Shown here: positions 7,542 to 16,597 of the stretch, piece by piece
How the letters are laid out: each line of letters begins with the position of its first letter
Numbering within the stretch: the stretch's first letter is position 1
Origin: Acinetobacter parvus DSM 16617 = CIP 108168
Lineage (GTDB): Bacteria > Pseudomonadota > Gammaproteobacteria > Pseudomonadales > Moraxellaceae
Assembly (NCBI RefSeq): GCF_000368025.1
Contig: NZ_KB849210.1
Span: forward strand, 90,229 to 154,228
Reading direction: 5' to 3'
DNA: 64,000 nucleotides
The notes under the pieces: generated by a model
Database searches by the model: none
The model's input: only the letters and a program-made list of their open reading frames with translations
What the model was told of the DNA's origin: nothing
Position numbers and translations under genes: made by a program

Positions 7542-7922
7542 GAATTGACATCCTCCCCGACCTAAAGGACGGGGATTCCTACTGCTAGATGGCAATGTCC
7601 TGCCACGAAACAGATACTATAGTTCTCTGCTTCTTATTCCAATGTAGTCCTACCTTTCGGATTGCAAAGAGTGCACGGATTACAATGGGGAAAACTGTTT
7701 TTTTCGTGTTGTATCAGTCTGCTGACTAAAAATATACAACGTAATTATCATAGCACATGGATTACTAGATTCAAATGTTTTTAGCAATCCTAGCTAATCC
7801 CCACAAGGGGGACTAGCGGATTGCAGCCTTATATCCTCGGGCTAAACCCCGAGGTTTTACGGCTATTCGGATAAAAACCTGATAGCGAGTATCTTGCATA
7901 GGCTAGGTCCCAGTTCACTTAT
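7542..7922 (-). mobile_element. IS200/IS605-type remnant without transposase genes
   Basis: One end has the imperfect palindrome of TCCCCG at 7554 and CGGGGA at 7570 next to TTGACATCC, the well-known right-end hairpin of tnpB-carrying IS605/IS1341 elements. The other side has two more hairpins: CCTCGGG/CCCGAGG at 7835-7854, and a 41-bp structure at 7784-7824 with arms GCAATCC and GGATTGC. On the minus strand a TTGAT lies at the presumed left end near 7922. No open frame for tnpA or tnpB is left in about 380 bp. I infer an internally deleted, non-autonomous element that inserted into the DUF4062 gene. The left boundary is uncertain by tens of bases; a further hairpin (CTTAAGC/GCTTAAG, 7931-7950) lies just outside. 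Confidence 0.6.
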
Positions 7923-8002
7923 CAATAACCCTTAAGCTGTTTCGCTTAAGCCTTATCAACAATAACCCCAATAAAATCTTGAATATGAATCAACTGATGC
8001 TT

Positions 8003-8881
8003 TTAGGCGCCCAGATCATCTAAATTCTGAATCGTCCATGTTAATTGTTCTGGCATGAGATGCTGCAGTACCGATTTTAATTCAACAGCATTATGACCAC
8101 TGACATAACATTCAATACGTGTAATATTATGACTTATTTTGTCACATAATAACCTATTTTTTATCAAAATATAGGCTGTTTGCCGCGCAACTGCCTGTCC
8201 AGAATCAATTAATTTTAACTTTTTATCAAAAACCTGATGAATTGCATCCCTTAAAAAAGGATAGTGAGTACATCCCAGCACTAAAAAATCCGCGCCCTGC
8301 TCCACCACAGGCTGCAATATATCCTGCAACACATCCAGACAGGCCTGGCTCATTTGCTGTCCCGCCTCAACAAAAGGCACCAGTTCCAGACTGGTGACTT
8401 TTAAAACCCGAACGCCAGCAGGTTCGGCAAACCTGCTCATCACATCCTTGATGAGCTGTCCGCGAAAGGTTGCAGGTGTCGCCAACACAGCCACCACTTT
8501 CGACCGTGTTTGCAGTACAGCGGGCTTTAATGCAGGCACCAATCCCACAATCGGAAAATGCTCGCCATAGTAGTCACGTAGGTAGTCCAGACTAAATGCC
8601 GATGCAGTATTGCATGCCACCACCGCAATCTTACAGCCCTGCCGATACAGCCACTCAATCGCACGCGCTGTTAATTGTCGAATTTCCTGATCTGAACGGG
8701 CCCCATAAGGCACATGCGCGGTATCGGCATAGTAGAGAATCCGTTCGTTGGGTAAATGTCGGGCAATCTCCTGCGCAATCGACAAGCCTCCAATTCCTGA
8801 ATCAAAAACCCCAATCGGCGCATCAGAGGATGCATGTGGCATGGGGTCAGCCAATACGGGCAGGGATTGGACAGCAGTCAT
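8003..8881 (-). CDS. murI: Glutamate racemase
   Basis: The protein of 292 residues has IGVFDSGIGGLSI at residues 23-35. The two catalytic cysteines are in VVACNTAS (Cys90) and LGCTHYPF (Cys204). It interconverts L- and D-glutamate to supply peptidoglycan synthesis in the cytoplasm. The first 20 residues are an extension before the conserved core, and a start at the later Met14 is possible. It lies 47 bases downstream of a DUF1285 gene on the same strand. The IS remnant lies just beyond its stop codon. Confidence 0.95.
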   Translation of the reverse strand: MTAVQSLPVLADPMPHASSDAPIGVFDSGIGGLSIAQEIARHLPNERILYYADTAHVPYGARSDQEIRQLTARAIEWLYRQGCKIAVVACNTASAFSLDYLRDYYGEHFPIVGLVPALKPAVLQTRSKVVAVLATPATFRGQLIKDVMSRFAEPAGVRVLKVTSLELVPFVEAGQQMSQACLDVLQDILQPVVEQGADFLVLGCTHYPFLRDAIHQVFDKKLKLIDSGQAVARQTAYILIKNRLLCDKISHNITRIECYVSGHNAVELKSVLQHLMPEQLTWTIQNLDDLGA

Positions 8882-8928
8882 ACAAATACATTAACACTGT
8901 GGTTTCTTCACTCTTTTAAGCTTAAACC

Positions 8929-9513
8929 TCAGGTGCTTAAATGCAAGACCAAATCACCACTTTTTAATGTCAAAACTGTCTCACCCCGTGCATTTTCAGA
9001 CAAACTGCCATAGTTCACAAGGTGATAAAAACTTTGACGCTGAATCAACGCATTCATTCCAAAACGAACATGCACATAAGGACGCAATTCATCCTCTCCT
9101 GCTTCATTTGGATAGGCACGCATAAAAACTGGGTGTCGCTCATCCACAATCACCACATCCTGATTGCTGGTGGTGAGCTGTAAATAGGTCTTGCCCTCTA
9201 TCTCAACCTGATCCACCTGGTTGATTAGCAGTGGCTCATCCTCAACCTCAATTTCAATCTGCTCAACAGGTGTTTTCAGGTAAAACTTTCCATCCTCTTT
9301 CCACAGCACCTTGCTAAACAGGTCGAGTAAAGCCTGCCGCTTGACCAATTGACCTTCGTGCCACCATTCTCCATTGGCTTTTATCTTTAGATCCATTTTG
9401 CCGCAATGCTTTGGATGCCACTGGTCTAAAGGTGGAATTGACCTTTTGTGACTTTGCTGTACATCTTTTACGTATTGTGCTATGCTCATTAAGTTTTTAT
9501 CATCAGAAAACAT
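8929..9513 (-). CDS. DUF1285 family protein
   Basis: The protein of 194 residues matches DUF1285: IPPLDQWHPKHCGKMDLKI, NGEWWHEGQLVKRQALLDLFSKVLWKEDGKFYL, LKTPVEQIEIEVEDEPLLI and FGMNALIQRQSFYHL. The function of the family is unknown; it is a small soluble protein with tandem barrel-like halves. AAGGGA before the ATG at 9513 supports this start. It is the probable first gene of a unit with murI. Confidence 0.85.
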   Translation of the reverse strand: MFSDDKNLMSIAQYVKDVQQSHKRSIPPLDQWHPKHCGKMDLKIKANGEWWHEGQLVKRQALLDLFSKVLWKEDGKFYLKTPVEQIEIEVEDEPLLINQVDQVEIEGKTYLQLTTSNQDVVIVDERHPVFMRAYPNEAGEDELRPYVHVRFGMNALIQRQSFYHLVNYGSLSENARGETVLTLKSGDLVLHLST

Positions 9514-9609
9514 GATTTTTCCCTTATTTTGTAGCGAGTCTGATGGAGAATCATTTTCATTTATCGTCGTTTATGCCTAGCTGACGAAAAAATATGACCG
9601 CTCAGCCAA

Positions 9610-9638
9610 TTGGCGAGTCCAAGGTTTAAAACTATACT
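9610..9638 (+). promoter_or_regulatory. Predicted sigma-70 promoter of etfD
   Basis: TTGGCG (9610-9615), a 17-base spacer and TATACT (9633-9638) fit the sigma-70 consensus well. It leaves a leader of roughly 110 bases before the etfD start codon. Confidence 0.5.
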
Positions 9639-9753
9639 ATCCCAAACGTTTGCAAGTACAATAGTGTCTTTGTGCTTGGCAATACAGAACACTCATGGCA
9701 GCACCGAATCGCAATATTACGGTTGCCACCCTTAAAAATATGAGGAGTCCTAC

Positions 9754-11466
9754 ATGGAACACATCGAACGTGAAGCGATGGAGTTTGACGTAGTGATCGT
9801 AGGCGCTGGACCTGCGGGTTTATCTGCTGCGATTAAAATTCGTCAATTAGCGATTGAAAACAACCTACCTGACCTTTCAGTCTGTGTGGTTGAAAAAGGC
9901 TCTGAAGTTGGTGCGCATATCCTTTCTGGTGCTGTACTTGAACCACGTGCCATGAATGAATTGTTCCCGAACTGGAAAGAAGAAGGCGCTCCGCTGAATG
10001 TTCCTGTAACGGATGACGAAACTTATTTCTTATTATCTGATACTAAAGCACAAAAGATGCCGTATTGGATGGTTCCTAAATCAATGCACAACGAAGGGAA
10101 CTATGTCATTTCTCTTGGTAACGTTGTTCGTTGGTTAGGTCAAAAAGCTGAAGAATTAGAAGTTTCTATTTTCCCTGGTTTTGCTGCATCTGAAGTACTT
10201 TATCATGAAGATGGTACTGTAAAAGGCATCCAGACAGGTGATATGGGTATTGGCAAAAATGGTGAGCCAACACACAACTTTACTCCTGGTTATGAACTTC
10301 ATGCGAAATATACTTTATTCGCTGAAGGTTGCCGTGGTCACCTCGGTAAGCGCCTAATTGCTAAATATAACCTAGATAAAGATGCTGATCCACAACACTA
10401 CGGTATCGGGATCAAAGAACTTTGGGAAATCGACCCTGCGAAACACAAGCCAGGTTTGGTGATGCACGGTGCAGGTTGGCCATTAAATGAAACGGGTTCA
10501 TCTGGTGGTTGGTGGTTATACCACGCTGAAAACAACCAAGTGACGTTGGGTATGATTGTTGATTTATCTTATGAAAATCCACACATGTATCCATTCATGG
10601 AAATGCAACGTTGGAAAACTCACCCAACAATTAAGCAATTCCTAGAAGGCGGTAAACGTATTTCTTATGGTGCCCGTGCGGTTGTGAAAGGTGGCTTTAA
10701 TGCCTTACCTAAACTCACTTTCCCAGGTGGTTGTTTGATTGGTGATGATGCAGGTTTCTTGAACTACTCAAAAATCAAAGGCTCACACACTGCAATGAAG
10801 TCAGGCATGTTATGTGGCGAGGCTGTATTTGAAGCGATTGCAGCGGGTGTAGCGAAAGGTGGTGATTTAGCCGTTGCACGTGTCACTGAAGGCGAAGATC
10901 ATTTCGACAAAGAATTAACCGCATACACTGAAAAATATAACAACTCTTGGTTAAAAGAAGAGTTATATAGCTCGCGTAACTTTGGCCCAGCGATGCACAA
11001 GTTTGGTCAATGGATTGGTGGTGCGTTCAATTTTATTGACCAAAATGTCTTTAAAGTACCATTTACATTACATGACTTAAAACAAGACTTTGCTGTGCTT
11101 AAAACTGTAGATGCGTCAACATTCAAACCTAACTATCCAAAACCAGATGGTAAGTTGACCTTTGACCGTTTATCTTCAGTATTTGTATCAAATACCGTAC
11201 ACGAAGAGAATCAACCAGCTCACTTGAAGCTGACTGATCCATCTATTCCAGTCAACGTAAACTTACCAAAATGGGATGAGCCTGCTCAACGTTATTGCCC
11301 TGCTGGTGTTTATGAAGTGATGGAAAATGATGACGGTTCTAAACGCTTCCAAATCAACGCTGCGAACTGTGTACACTGTAAGACTTGTGATATTAAAGAC
11401 CCATCACAGAACATTACATGGGTAACGCCAGAAGGTGGCGGTGGTCCAAACTACCCGAATATGTAA
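9754..11466 (+). CDS. etfD: Electron transfer flavoprotein-ubiquinone oxidoreductase
   Basis: The protein of 570 residues starts with the FAD motif DVVIVGAGPAGLSAAIKIR. It has GGCLIGDDAGFLNYSKIKGSHTAMKSG in the centre. It ends with a [4Fe-4S] cluster site, CPAGVYEV followed by CVHCKTCDIKDPSQNITW. ETF-QO takes electrons from ETF, reduced by acyl-CoA and other dehydrogenases, and passes them to ubiquinone at the inner membrane. GAGGAG precedes the ATG. It is a single-gene unit with a clear promoter and terminator. Confidence 0.97.
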   Translation: MEHIEREAMEFDVVIVGAGPAGLSAAIKIRQLAIENNLPDLSVCVVEKGSEVGAHILSGAVLEPRAMNELFPNWKEEGAPLNVPVTDDETYFLLSDTKAQKMPYWMVPKSMHNEGNYVISLGNVVRWLGQKAEELEVSIFPGFAASEVLYHEDGTVKGIQTGDMGIGKNGEPTHNFTPGYELHAKYTLFAEGCRGHLGKRLIAKYNLDKDADPQHYGIGIKELWEIDPAKHKPGLVMHGAGWPLNETGSSGGWWLYHAENNQVTLGMIVDLSYENPHMYPFMEMQRWKTHPTIKQFLEGGKRISYGARAVVKGGFNALPKLTFPGGCLIGDDAGFLNYSKIKGSHTAMKSGMLCGEAVFEAIAAGVAKGGDLAVARVTEGEDHFDKELTAYTEKYNNSWLKEELYSSRNFGPAMHKFGQWIGGAFNFIDQNVFKVPFTLHDLKQDFAVLKTVDASTFKPNYPKPDGKLTFDRLSSVFVSNTVHEENQPAHLKLTDPSIPVNVNLPKWDEPAQRYCPAGVYEVMENDDGSKRFQINAANCVHCKTCDIKDPSQNITWVTPEGGGGPNYPNM

Positions 11467-11487
11467 TCTATTATCGTAGTCATTACT

Positions 11488-11525
11488 CAAAGCCCTGATT
11501 GAAAGATTAGGGCTTTGTTTCTTTT
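11488..11525 (+). terminator. Terminator after etfD
   Basis: Arms CAAAGCCCT (11488-11496) and AGGGCTTTG (11509-11517) form a 9-bp stem followed by TTTCTTTT. Confidence 0.8.
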
Positions 11526-11729
11526 AACATTCGAGCTAAAATCAACTCAATTTTTTCTTTTTATGCAGATAAAGGAAAGGTTTTTAAGCAACTCAAACAT
11601 CAGAATATTCAATGGCGTGAAATTACTGAGATAGCCAAGTTTGAAAATTTGCTTAAAAATAGCCTGATCAAGGAAGCATAATAAATATATCGCCCTGTCC
11701 CAAAATGTCAGGGCTTATTCATAGCATGA

Positions 11730-12524
11730 CTATATATTGGCCAATAAAAACTCATGAGTGGGGCTTCCATATTCCCAAAGATGACCAAACTCTCTCCAGT
11801 AAACAAATGCCTGATCTTTCCCACCCATAGTGATATATCCCTCCTCAAATTCAGCAGGTTTAGGATGACGTTTTTTCTTGAGTTCTCGAGCAACCAGTGG
11901 AAAAGCAGCTTTTGCTTCAAAAAATGTGGCTTTAGCTCTATCCATATCTTGCTGCATTAATGCAAACAATACTTTTCCATATAAAAATTCAGGGCTATGG
12001 TCTTCTGGATACTTGGTATCCAGCCATTGCAATTTTAATTTATTCCCTGTTTCAAGAAAGCGTTTTAATAACAGATAGCGTGCTCCCTGATTATCATTTG
12101 GGGATATCTTCACTAATCTTGTAAAAATCTGCTCCGCTTCAACAGCCATCGGTGTATCAGCCAAATGTAAGGCTAAATTAAAGCAAGCCCTTAAAAATGG
12201 ACGGTTCTCAATAAAGCCCCATTCTAATAAATCTTTATCCCAGTTAAATGTAGTGGAAAATGCTGCCAATCCAATACGATGAGCCTCACGCAAAGCAAGA
12301 TAAGATTCCATTTTTCGACCAGAATATTTATAAACCAGCCCAAGATGAACCCAAGCATCAATATGTTGGGGATACTCAGAAAGTAGCTTGGTTAGAGTCA
12401 GCTCTGATGCAAGTAAACTGCCTTGAGACAAGCACTCCAATGCTTCATCAAATTGCTGCTCTATATCCTCATCAATCAAAGTTTCAAAAACCCACATGTG
12501 TTTTTCAAGCTGTTTTAATTTCAC
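11730..12524 (-). CDS. Tetratricopeptide repeat protein
   Basis: The protein of 264 residues starts from a GTG with GAGGA upstream. It contains TPR-like helices: FDEALECLSQGSLLASELTLTKLLSEYPQHIDAWVHLGLVYKYSGR near residues 25-70, and AVEAEQIFTRLVKISPNDNQGARYLLLKRFLETG near 130-165. The later part ends with LPRE-like basic helices and GGKDQAFVYWREFGHLWEY. No signal peptide is seen, so it is probably cytoplasmic and mediates protein contacts. Partners are unknown. It follows tusA by 35 bases. Confidence 0.7.
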   Translation of the reverse strand: MKLKQLEKHMWVFETLIDEDIEQQFDEALECLSQGSLLASELTLTKLLSEYPQHIDAWVHLGLVYKYSGRKMESYLALREAHRIGLAAFSTTFNWDKDLLEWGFIENRPFLRACFNLALHLADTPMAVEAEQIFTRLVKISPNDNQGARYLLLKRFLETGNKLKLQWLDTKYPEDHSPEFLYGKVLFALMQQDMDRAKATFFEAKAAFPLVARELKKKRHPKPAEFEEGYITMGGKDQAFVYWREFGHLWEYGSPTHEFLLANI

Positions 12525-12559
12525 TGGGCCATTTCCTCAAATTTAATTCAATATCCAGA

Positions 12560-12829
12560 CTACCCTTTCTGTACCAAGTAGCGATATTCAGTGTGACTGT
12601 TTTCATCGAGACTTTCTTCTTTTAATAATAGTTCATGCCCTAAATGCATACAGAATTTTGGAATATCCCATGAGGTTGACGGGTCGGTTGCCAGCACCTC
12701 CACAACATCACCCGACTTTGCCTTGCGGATAGCCTGATGCAACATCATGACAGGCTCAGGACAACGTAAACCTCTAGTATTAAGTTGAACAGTGGGAAGT
12801 TGAGGTTGTTCGGACATCATCATACTCAT
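12560..12829 (-). CDS. tusA: TusA-family sulfur carrier protein
   Basis: The protein of 89 residues contains LNTRGLRCPEPVMMLHQAI with the catalytic cysteine of the CPxP motif at about residue 23, and VLATDPSTSWDIPKFCMHLGHELL. TusA accepts persulfide sulfur from IscS and passes it on for tRNA thiolation and related pathways. Several methionine codons at the start leave the exact N-terminus open; MMSEQ is also possible. It precedes the TPR gene on the same strand. Confidence 0.92.
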   Translation of the reverse strand: MSMMMSEQPQLPTVQLNTRGLRCPEPVMMLHQAIRKAKSGDVVEVLATDPSTSWDIPKFCMHLGHELLLKEESLDENSHTEYRYLVQKG

Positions 12830-12992
12830 ATATTTTAATATTCACATTTTAACATAAAGTAAGTCGATAAAAATCATCAACAGCTTTTTGAAAAACTGTA
12901 CATTTTTCGCATCGTTTTATTAATGCATATCCGCTTTTTCTTCGGTATGATGAAAATCATCTAATTGATATAGAGAGTCTTTAGGAAAGATC

Positions 12993-13832
12993 ATGGTCGA
13001 GGAATCCAGTCCGTCGTGGGGTATGCGTGGCTTAAGAAAGTGGTTAGGTACTGCACCTGAAACCCGCGATGAATTACTCAGGTTAGTTCAAGACTCACGT
13101 CGTTTTTTAGAACCAGATACTGTTGCTATGCTTGAGGGTGTTCTCGATCTACCAGCAACAAAAATTCGGGAAGTCATGACGCCTCGAACTGCAATCATCA
13201 GCTTACAGGAAGATGATCAGTTATTGGATATTTTAGATATCCTGATTGATTCAGCGCATTCACGCTTCCCTGTGTTTTCAGCAGATCAAAGCGATAATGT
13301 GGTCGGTATTTTATTAGCAAAAGATCTTTTACCCTTTTTGACCGAGCGCAATATCAAAGTCGATATTCGTTCATTGATGCGCCAGCCTGTATTTGTGCCT
13401 GAAAGTGCACGCTCAGATCAGGTGCTACGCATGTTAAAGAATACCCAGACCCATATTGCCATCGTGATTGATGAATATGGCTCAACCTCTGGTCTGGTGA
13501 CACTTGAAGACATTCTCGAAGAGATCGTTGGTGAAATTGAAGATGAACACGATATTGCCGATGAAGAAGCGTTATATATCGTGCCAGACAATGACCCAAC
13601 CACAGCCAATACCTGGATTGTGCAAGCACTTACACCCATTGAACATTTCAACACTATTTTAGATGCTGATTTTTCTGACGATGAAGTTGAAACTATGGGC
13701 GGCTTACTGCTGCAAGAAATTGGTTTAGTCAGCGATTTACAGGGTCAGACCATTGAGCTTGGGGATTGGCAATTTACCATTATTGAAGCAGATGCACGCA
13801 CTATTCATCTGATTCGAGCTGTCCGTCAATGA
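12993..13832 (+). CDS. corC: CorC-type CBS domain protein
   Basis: The protein of 279 residues lacks membrane segments. It has two CBS domains, starting at IREVMTPRTAIISLQ (about residue 59) and DIRSLMRQPVFVPES (about 122), and a C-terminal CorC/HlyC domain with METMGGLLLQEIG. CorC proteins support magnesium and cobalt efflux or membrane haemolysin-like transport. AGGA lies before the ATG. Its stop overlaps the start of lnt (ATGA), an arrangement common in gammaproteobacteria. Confidence 0.9.
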   Translation: MVEESSPSWGMRGLRKWLGTAPETRDELLRLVQDSRRFLEPDTVAMLEGVLDLPATKIREVMTPRTAIISLQEDDQLLDILDILIDSAHSRFPVFSADQSDNVVGILLAKDLLPFLTERNIKVDIRSLMRQPVFVPESARSDQVLRMLKNTQTHIAIVIDEYGSTSGLVTLEDILEEIVGEIEDEHDIADEEALYIVPDNDPTTANTWIVQALTPIEHFNTILDADFSDDEVETMGGLLLQEIGLVSDLQGQTIELGDWQFTIIEADARTIHLIRAVRQ

Positions 13833-15388
13833 GAAGCTATTTTGAAAAGCTGTTAAATTCATCTCAACCACAAAAACAGCTTCCCTTTATTGTTCCACTG
13901 CTGATTGCGCTGATCTCAGGCGCAATCTTTAGCTTGGCACTCGCACCCTATAATTTCTGGTGGCTGGCGATTCTATCGCCAGCCTTGCTTTATGCAGTGT
14001 TACGCCAGAGGAATCCCAAGCAGGCCTTTGTGCTGGGTTGGGCCTATGGTTTTGGTTTATGGTTTGTCGGCGCGTTCTGGCTCTACACCTCCATCCATAC
14101 CTATGGCGATACCAATGCCTTTTTAAGCATCCTGATGATTGTCTTTATGGCAGCCGCAATGGGCTTATTTACTGCTTTTCAAACATGGCTGTACCGTCGC
14201 TTTTTCCCAGAAACACCACTCACCTTTGCCCCGCTCTGGGTGATGTTTGAATGGGCAAAAACCTGGGTATTTACAGGTTTCCCATGGTTGTTTGCTGGAT
14301 ATGCATTTACTGAACGGCTACTGGATGGCTATGCACCTTTATTTGGTATTTATGCAGTTTCATTTGTGGTCATTGTGCTGGCATGTGCGCTAGTCGAAAT
14401 TTTAAATCGGCGCTGGTTTTGGGCCATTCCATCCGCCTTGCTGGTGCTAGGAGCATGGGGGGCTGGATTCATCCAGTTTGTTCAGCCAAAAGCTGCAAAG
14501 CCACTGAGCGTGTCTCTGATTCAGGGCAATATTCCTCAAGACCTGAAATGGCTGACTGAATACCAGATCAAGACTTTAGAGATTTATGCAACCCTGACCC
14601 GTGCGGAATGGGGGCGTGACCTGATCGTTTGGCCTGAATCTTCAATTCCAATGTTCCAGACCGATATTCCTGAATTTTTGGAGGCCATGGCAGCTCAGGC
14701 AAAAAAGACAGATACAGCATGGGTCACAGGTATTCCCTATTGGGACGTGGCAAAATCACAGCAGGTGGGTGAACCACTGTACTACAACAGCCTCATGTCT
14801 TCGGGCAGCGACTCTCACGGTCTGTATAAAAAGCAACGCTTAGTGCCGTTTGGTGAGTACATTCCATTGTCAGGCATGTTGAAATGGGTACTGCCCGCCA
14901 TGCAGAACGATGTCAGCATGAGTGGTTTCTCGCGTGGTGAAGCCAATCAGAAGCCACTGATCGTAAAAGGTCATGCACTCGCAGCCGCAATTTGCTATGA
15001 GGTCGCCTACCCGAACCTCACCCGCCGCAATGCATCGAATAGCGACTTTTTAATCACGGTTTCAAATGATGCCTGGTTTACAGGAACGGCTGGACCTTGG
15101 CAACATCTACAAATGGTGCAAATGCGCGCCAAGGAAAATGGTCGCTGGTTTATTCGCGCCACCAATACAGGCGTGACTGCGTTTATTGACCACAATGGCC
15201 ATATCGTGAAACAGGCACCTCTGGATGAAGAGTTTGTATTACGTGGTGATTTACCTGCAATGCAGGGGCAAACACTGTATAACCGTTTGAGCGATTATCC
15301 AATCCTGATCTTTTCCATTCTTCTATTGGTTATGGGCTGGATTTATCGTCCGCGTAAAGTCGATGTGTCCTTTAAGTCACGGCGGTAG
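13829..15388 (+). CDS. lnt: Apolipoprotein N-acyltransferase
   Basis: The protein of 519 residues has about six N-terminal membrane segments, a periplasmic nitrilase domain and a final membrane helix. The catalytic triad is visible as WPESS (Glu near 270), YKKQRLVPFGEY (Lys near 334) and AICYEVAYP (Cys near 389). It adds the third acyl chain to lipoproteins at the outer face of the inner membrane. Translation is coupled to corC by a 4-base overlap. A strong terminator follows. Confidence 0.95.
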   Translation: MRSYFEKLLNSSQPQKQLPFIVPLLIALISGAIFSLALAPYNFWWLAILSPALLYAVLRQRNPKQAFVLGWAYGFGLWFVGAFWLYTSIHTYGDTNAFLSILMIVFMAAAMGLFTAFQTWLYRRFFPETPLTFAPLWVMFEWAKTWVFTGFPWLFAGYAFTERLLDGYAPLFGIYAVSFVVIVLACALVEILNRRWFWAIPSALLVLGAWGAGFIQFVQPKAAKPLSVSLIQGNIPQDLKWLTEYQIKTLEIYATLTRAEWGRDLIVWPESSIPMFQTDIPEFLEAMAAQAKKTDTAWVTGIPYWDVAKSQQVGEPLYYNSLMSSGSDSHGLYKKQRLVPFGEYIPLSGMLKWVLPAMQNDVSMSGFSRGEANQKPLIVKGHALAAAICYEVAYPNLTRRNASNSDFLITVSNDAWFTGTAGPWQHLQMVQMRAKENGRWFIRATNTGVTAFIDHNGHIVKQAPLDEEFVLRGDLPAMQGQTLYNRLSDYPILIFSILLLVMGWIYRPRKVDVSFKSRR

Positions 15389-15396
15389 GTAAGATG

Positions 15397-15427
15397 AAAA
15401 GAGCGTTTGAATCAACGCTCTTTTTTT
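15397..15427 (+). terminator. Terminator after lnt
   Basis: The stem AAAAGAGCGTT/AACGCTCTTTT with a 6-base loop is followed by a T-run. Confidence 0.9.
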
Positions 15428-15520
15428 ATAACGGGATTGATCTTTGAGTTACAAGGCCAATGGCAATTGCACGGATAAATATGCAACCAGACTCGATAAA
15501 AATAACATCGGAAGATAGCA

Positions 15521-15793
15521 TTAAGCCTTAAACAACAATTGCTCGTATCTGGAAATCATCTCCTGATTATCCCATAGGGTTGTTTTTAAGGCACTTAGAA
15601 AACACAGTACAAACCATGCACTCAACATGCTTAATGCAAAAAAACCAATCATGATCTGGCTGCTACCTTCTGTAGCATGCCATAAACTTAAAGCGCCCTC
15701 ACTGATCGGCAACAGGCTTAAAATAAGCAACACAGATTTAAGCATTGCCCAATGAAACTGATTCAGTTCATCCAACATAAAAAATGCTTTCAT
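15521..15793 (-). CDS. Small membrane protein of unknown function
   Basis: The protein of 90 residues from ATG 15793, with GGAG 7 bases upstream, has two hydrophobic segments: AMLKSVLLILSLLPISEGAL (about 16-35) and IMIGFFALSMLSAWFVLCFL (about 47-66). The end, LWDNQEMISRYEQLLF, is polar. I do not recognise the family. The longer open frame upstream to 15931 is AT-rich and lacks a ribosome binding site. The gene lies between lnt and gspG, and the surrounding 15794-16055 stretch is AT-rich with no other gene seen. Confidence 0.6.
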   Translation of the reverse strand: MKAFFMLDELNQFHWAMLKSVLLILSLLPISEGALSLWHATEGSSQIMIGFFALSMLSAWFVLCFLSALKTTLWDNQEMISRYEQLLFKA

Positions 15794-16055
15794 CTGCTCA
15801 CTCCATACCTGATTTAAATGGTTTGAATTTATTATGCAAAGCTTTAATATAAAGAAAAAGTCTATTTTTCCTGTTATTTTCCGTTTCTTGTAACCATTAC
15901 ACATGGGAATAATTCTTGTTATAAATATCACATACTATTTGTTTTAAAATTTATATATTTTTCAAATCCTTATATTTTATTTATGAAACAGGAAACATTA
16001 TCACTTCACTCTCTATTTATTTAATGCAAAAGTGAAGCGATATTTTATTCAAGGA

Positions 16056-16589
16056 TTATGGCTGATAATAAATATCGGCATCATTACCCTCGCCGCCTTC
16101 TTTACCATCCGCACCAAAGGAATATAAATCAAATGAACGACCCTCACGGCCTGGAATTACATACTGTAAATCATTTTCCCAACTGTCTTTGGGATAGCCG
16201 CCTTTAACATAACCACCTGGCAACCAGTTCTTTGCAGAGGCAGGCTGGTTTACCAAGGCATCCAGACCACCATCCTGCATGCTTGGATAACGGCTATTGT
16301 CCAGTTTGTATTGATCCAATGCGCCAGCAACCCCTTTCAGTGTGATCTTGGTGGTGTCCACCTTGGCTTTTTCACCACGCCCCATCACGTTAGGTACAAT
16401 CAGCGCAGCCAGTACACCTAAAATCACAATCACCACCATCACTTCGATTAAGGTGAATCCTGAGACCCGAGAAAACCGAGCAACACTCGGTCGGGTCGCA
16501 AGATGAGAAGCTGTGCTTCGAGTAGCAGAATTAGGATTATGCTTAGAATGCTGTTCACTCACTGAATTATTCATTTTCATCTCAAACAT
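16056..16589 (-). CDS. gspG: Type II secretion major pseudopilin GspG
   Basis: The 177-residue protein has the type IV prepilin signature G-FTLIEVMVVIVILGVLAALIVPNVMGR. It also has the GspG-specific KITLKGVAGALDQYKLDNSRYPS and C-terminal DLYSFGADGKEGGEGNDADI with the calcium-loop acidic residues. GspG polymerises into the pseudopilus that pushes substrates through the outer membrane secretin. The leader before the cleavage glycine is 44 residues, far longer than usual, and rich in Ser, Asn and Thr. AGGA, formed at the gspF stop codon, lies 6 bases before the ATG at 16589. Confidence 0.93.
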   Translation of the reverse strand: MFEMKMNNSVSEQHSKHNPNSATRSTASHLATRPSVARFSRVSGFTLIEVMVVIVILGVLAALIVPNVMGRGEKAKVDTTKITLKGVAGALDQYKLDNSRYPSMQDGGLDALVNQPASAKNWLPGGYVKGGYPKDSWENDLQYVIPGREGRSFDLYSFGADGKEGGEGNDADIYYQP

Positions 16590-16597
16590 CAAATTTC

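Noticed and set aside
11530..11681. Open frame ending KHQNIQWREITEIAKFENLL plus a short tail, downstream of etfD
   Set aside because: It starts inside or after the etfD terminator, has no start codon with a ribosome binding site, and matches no family I know. It may be a gene remnant but cannot be supported.
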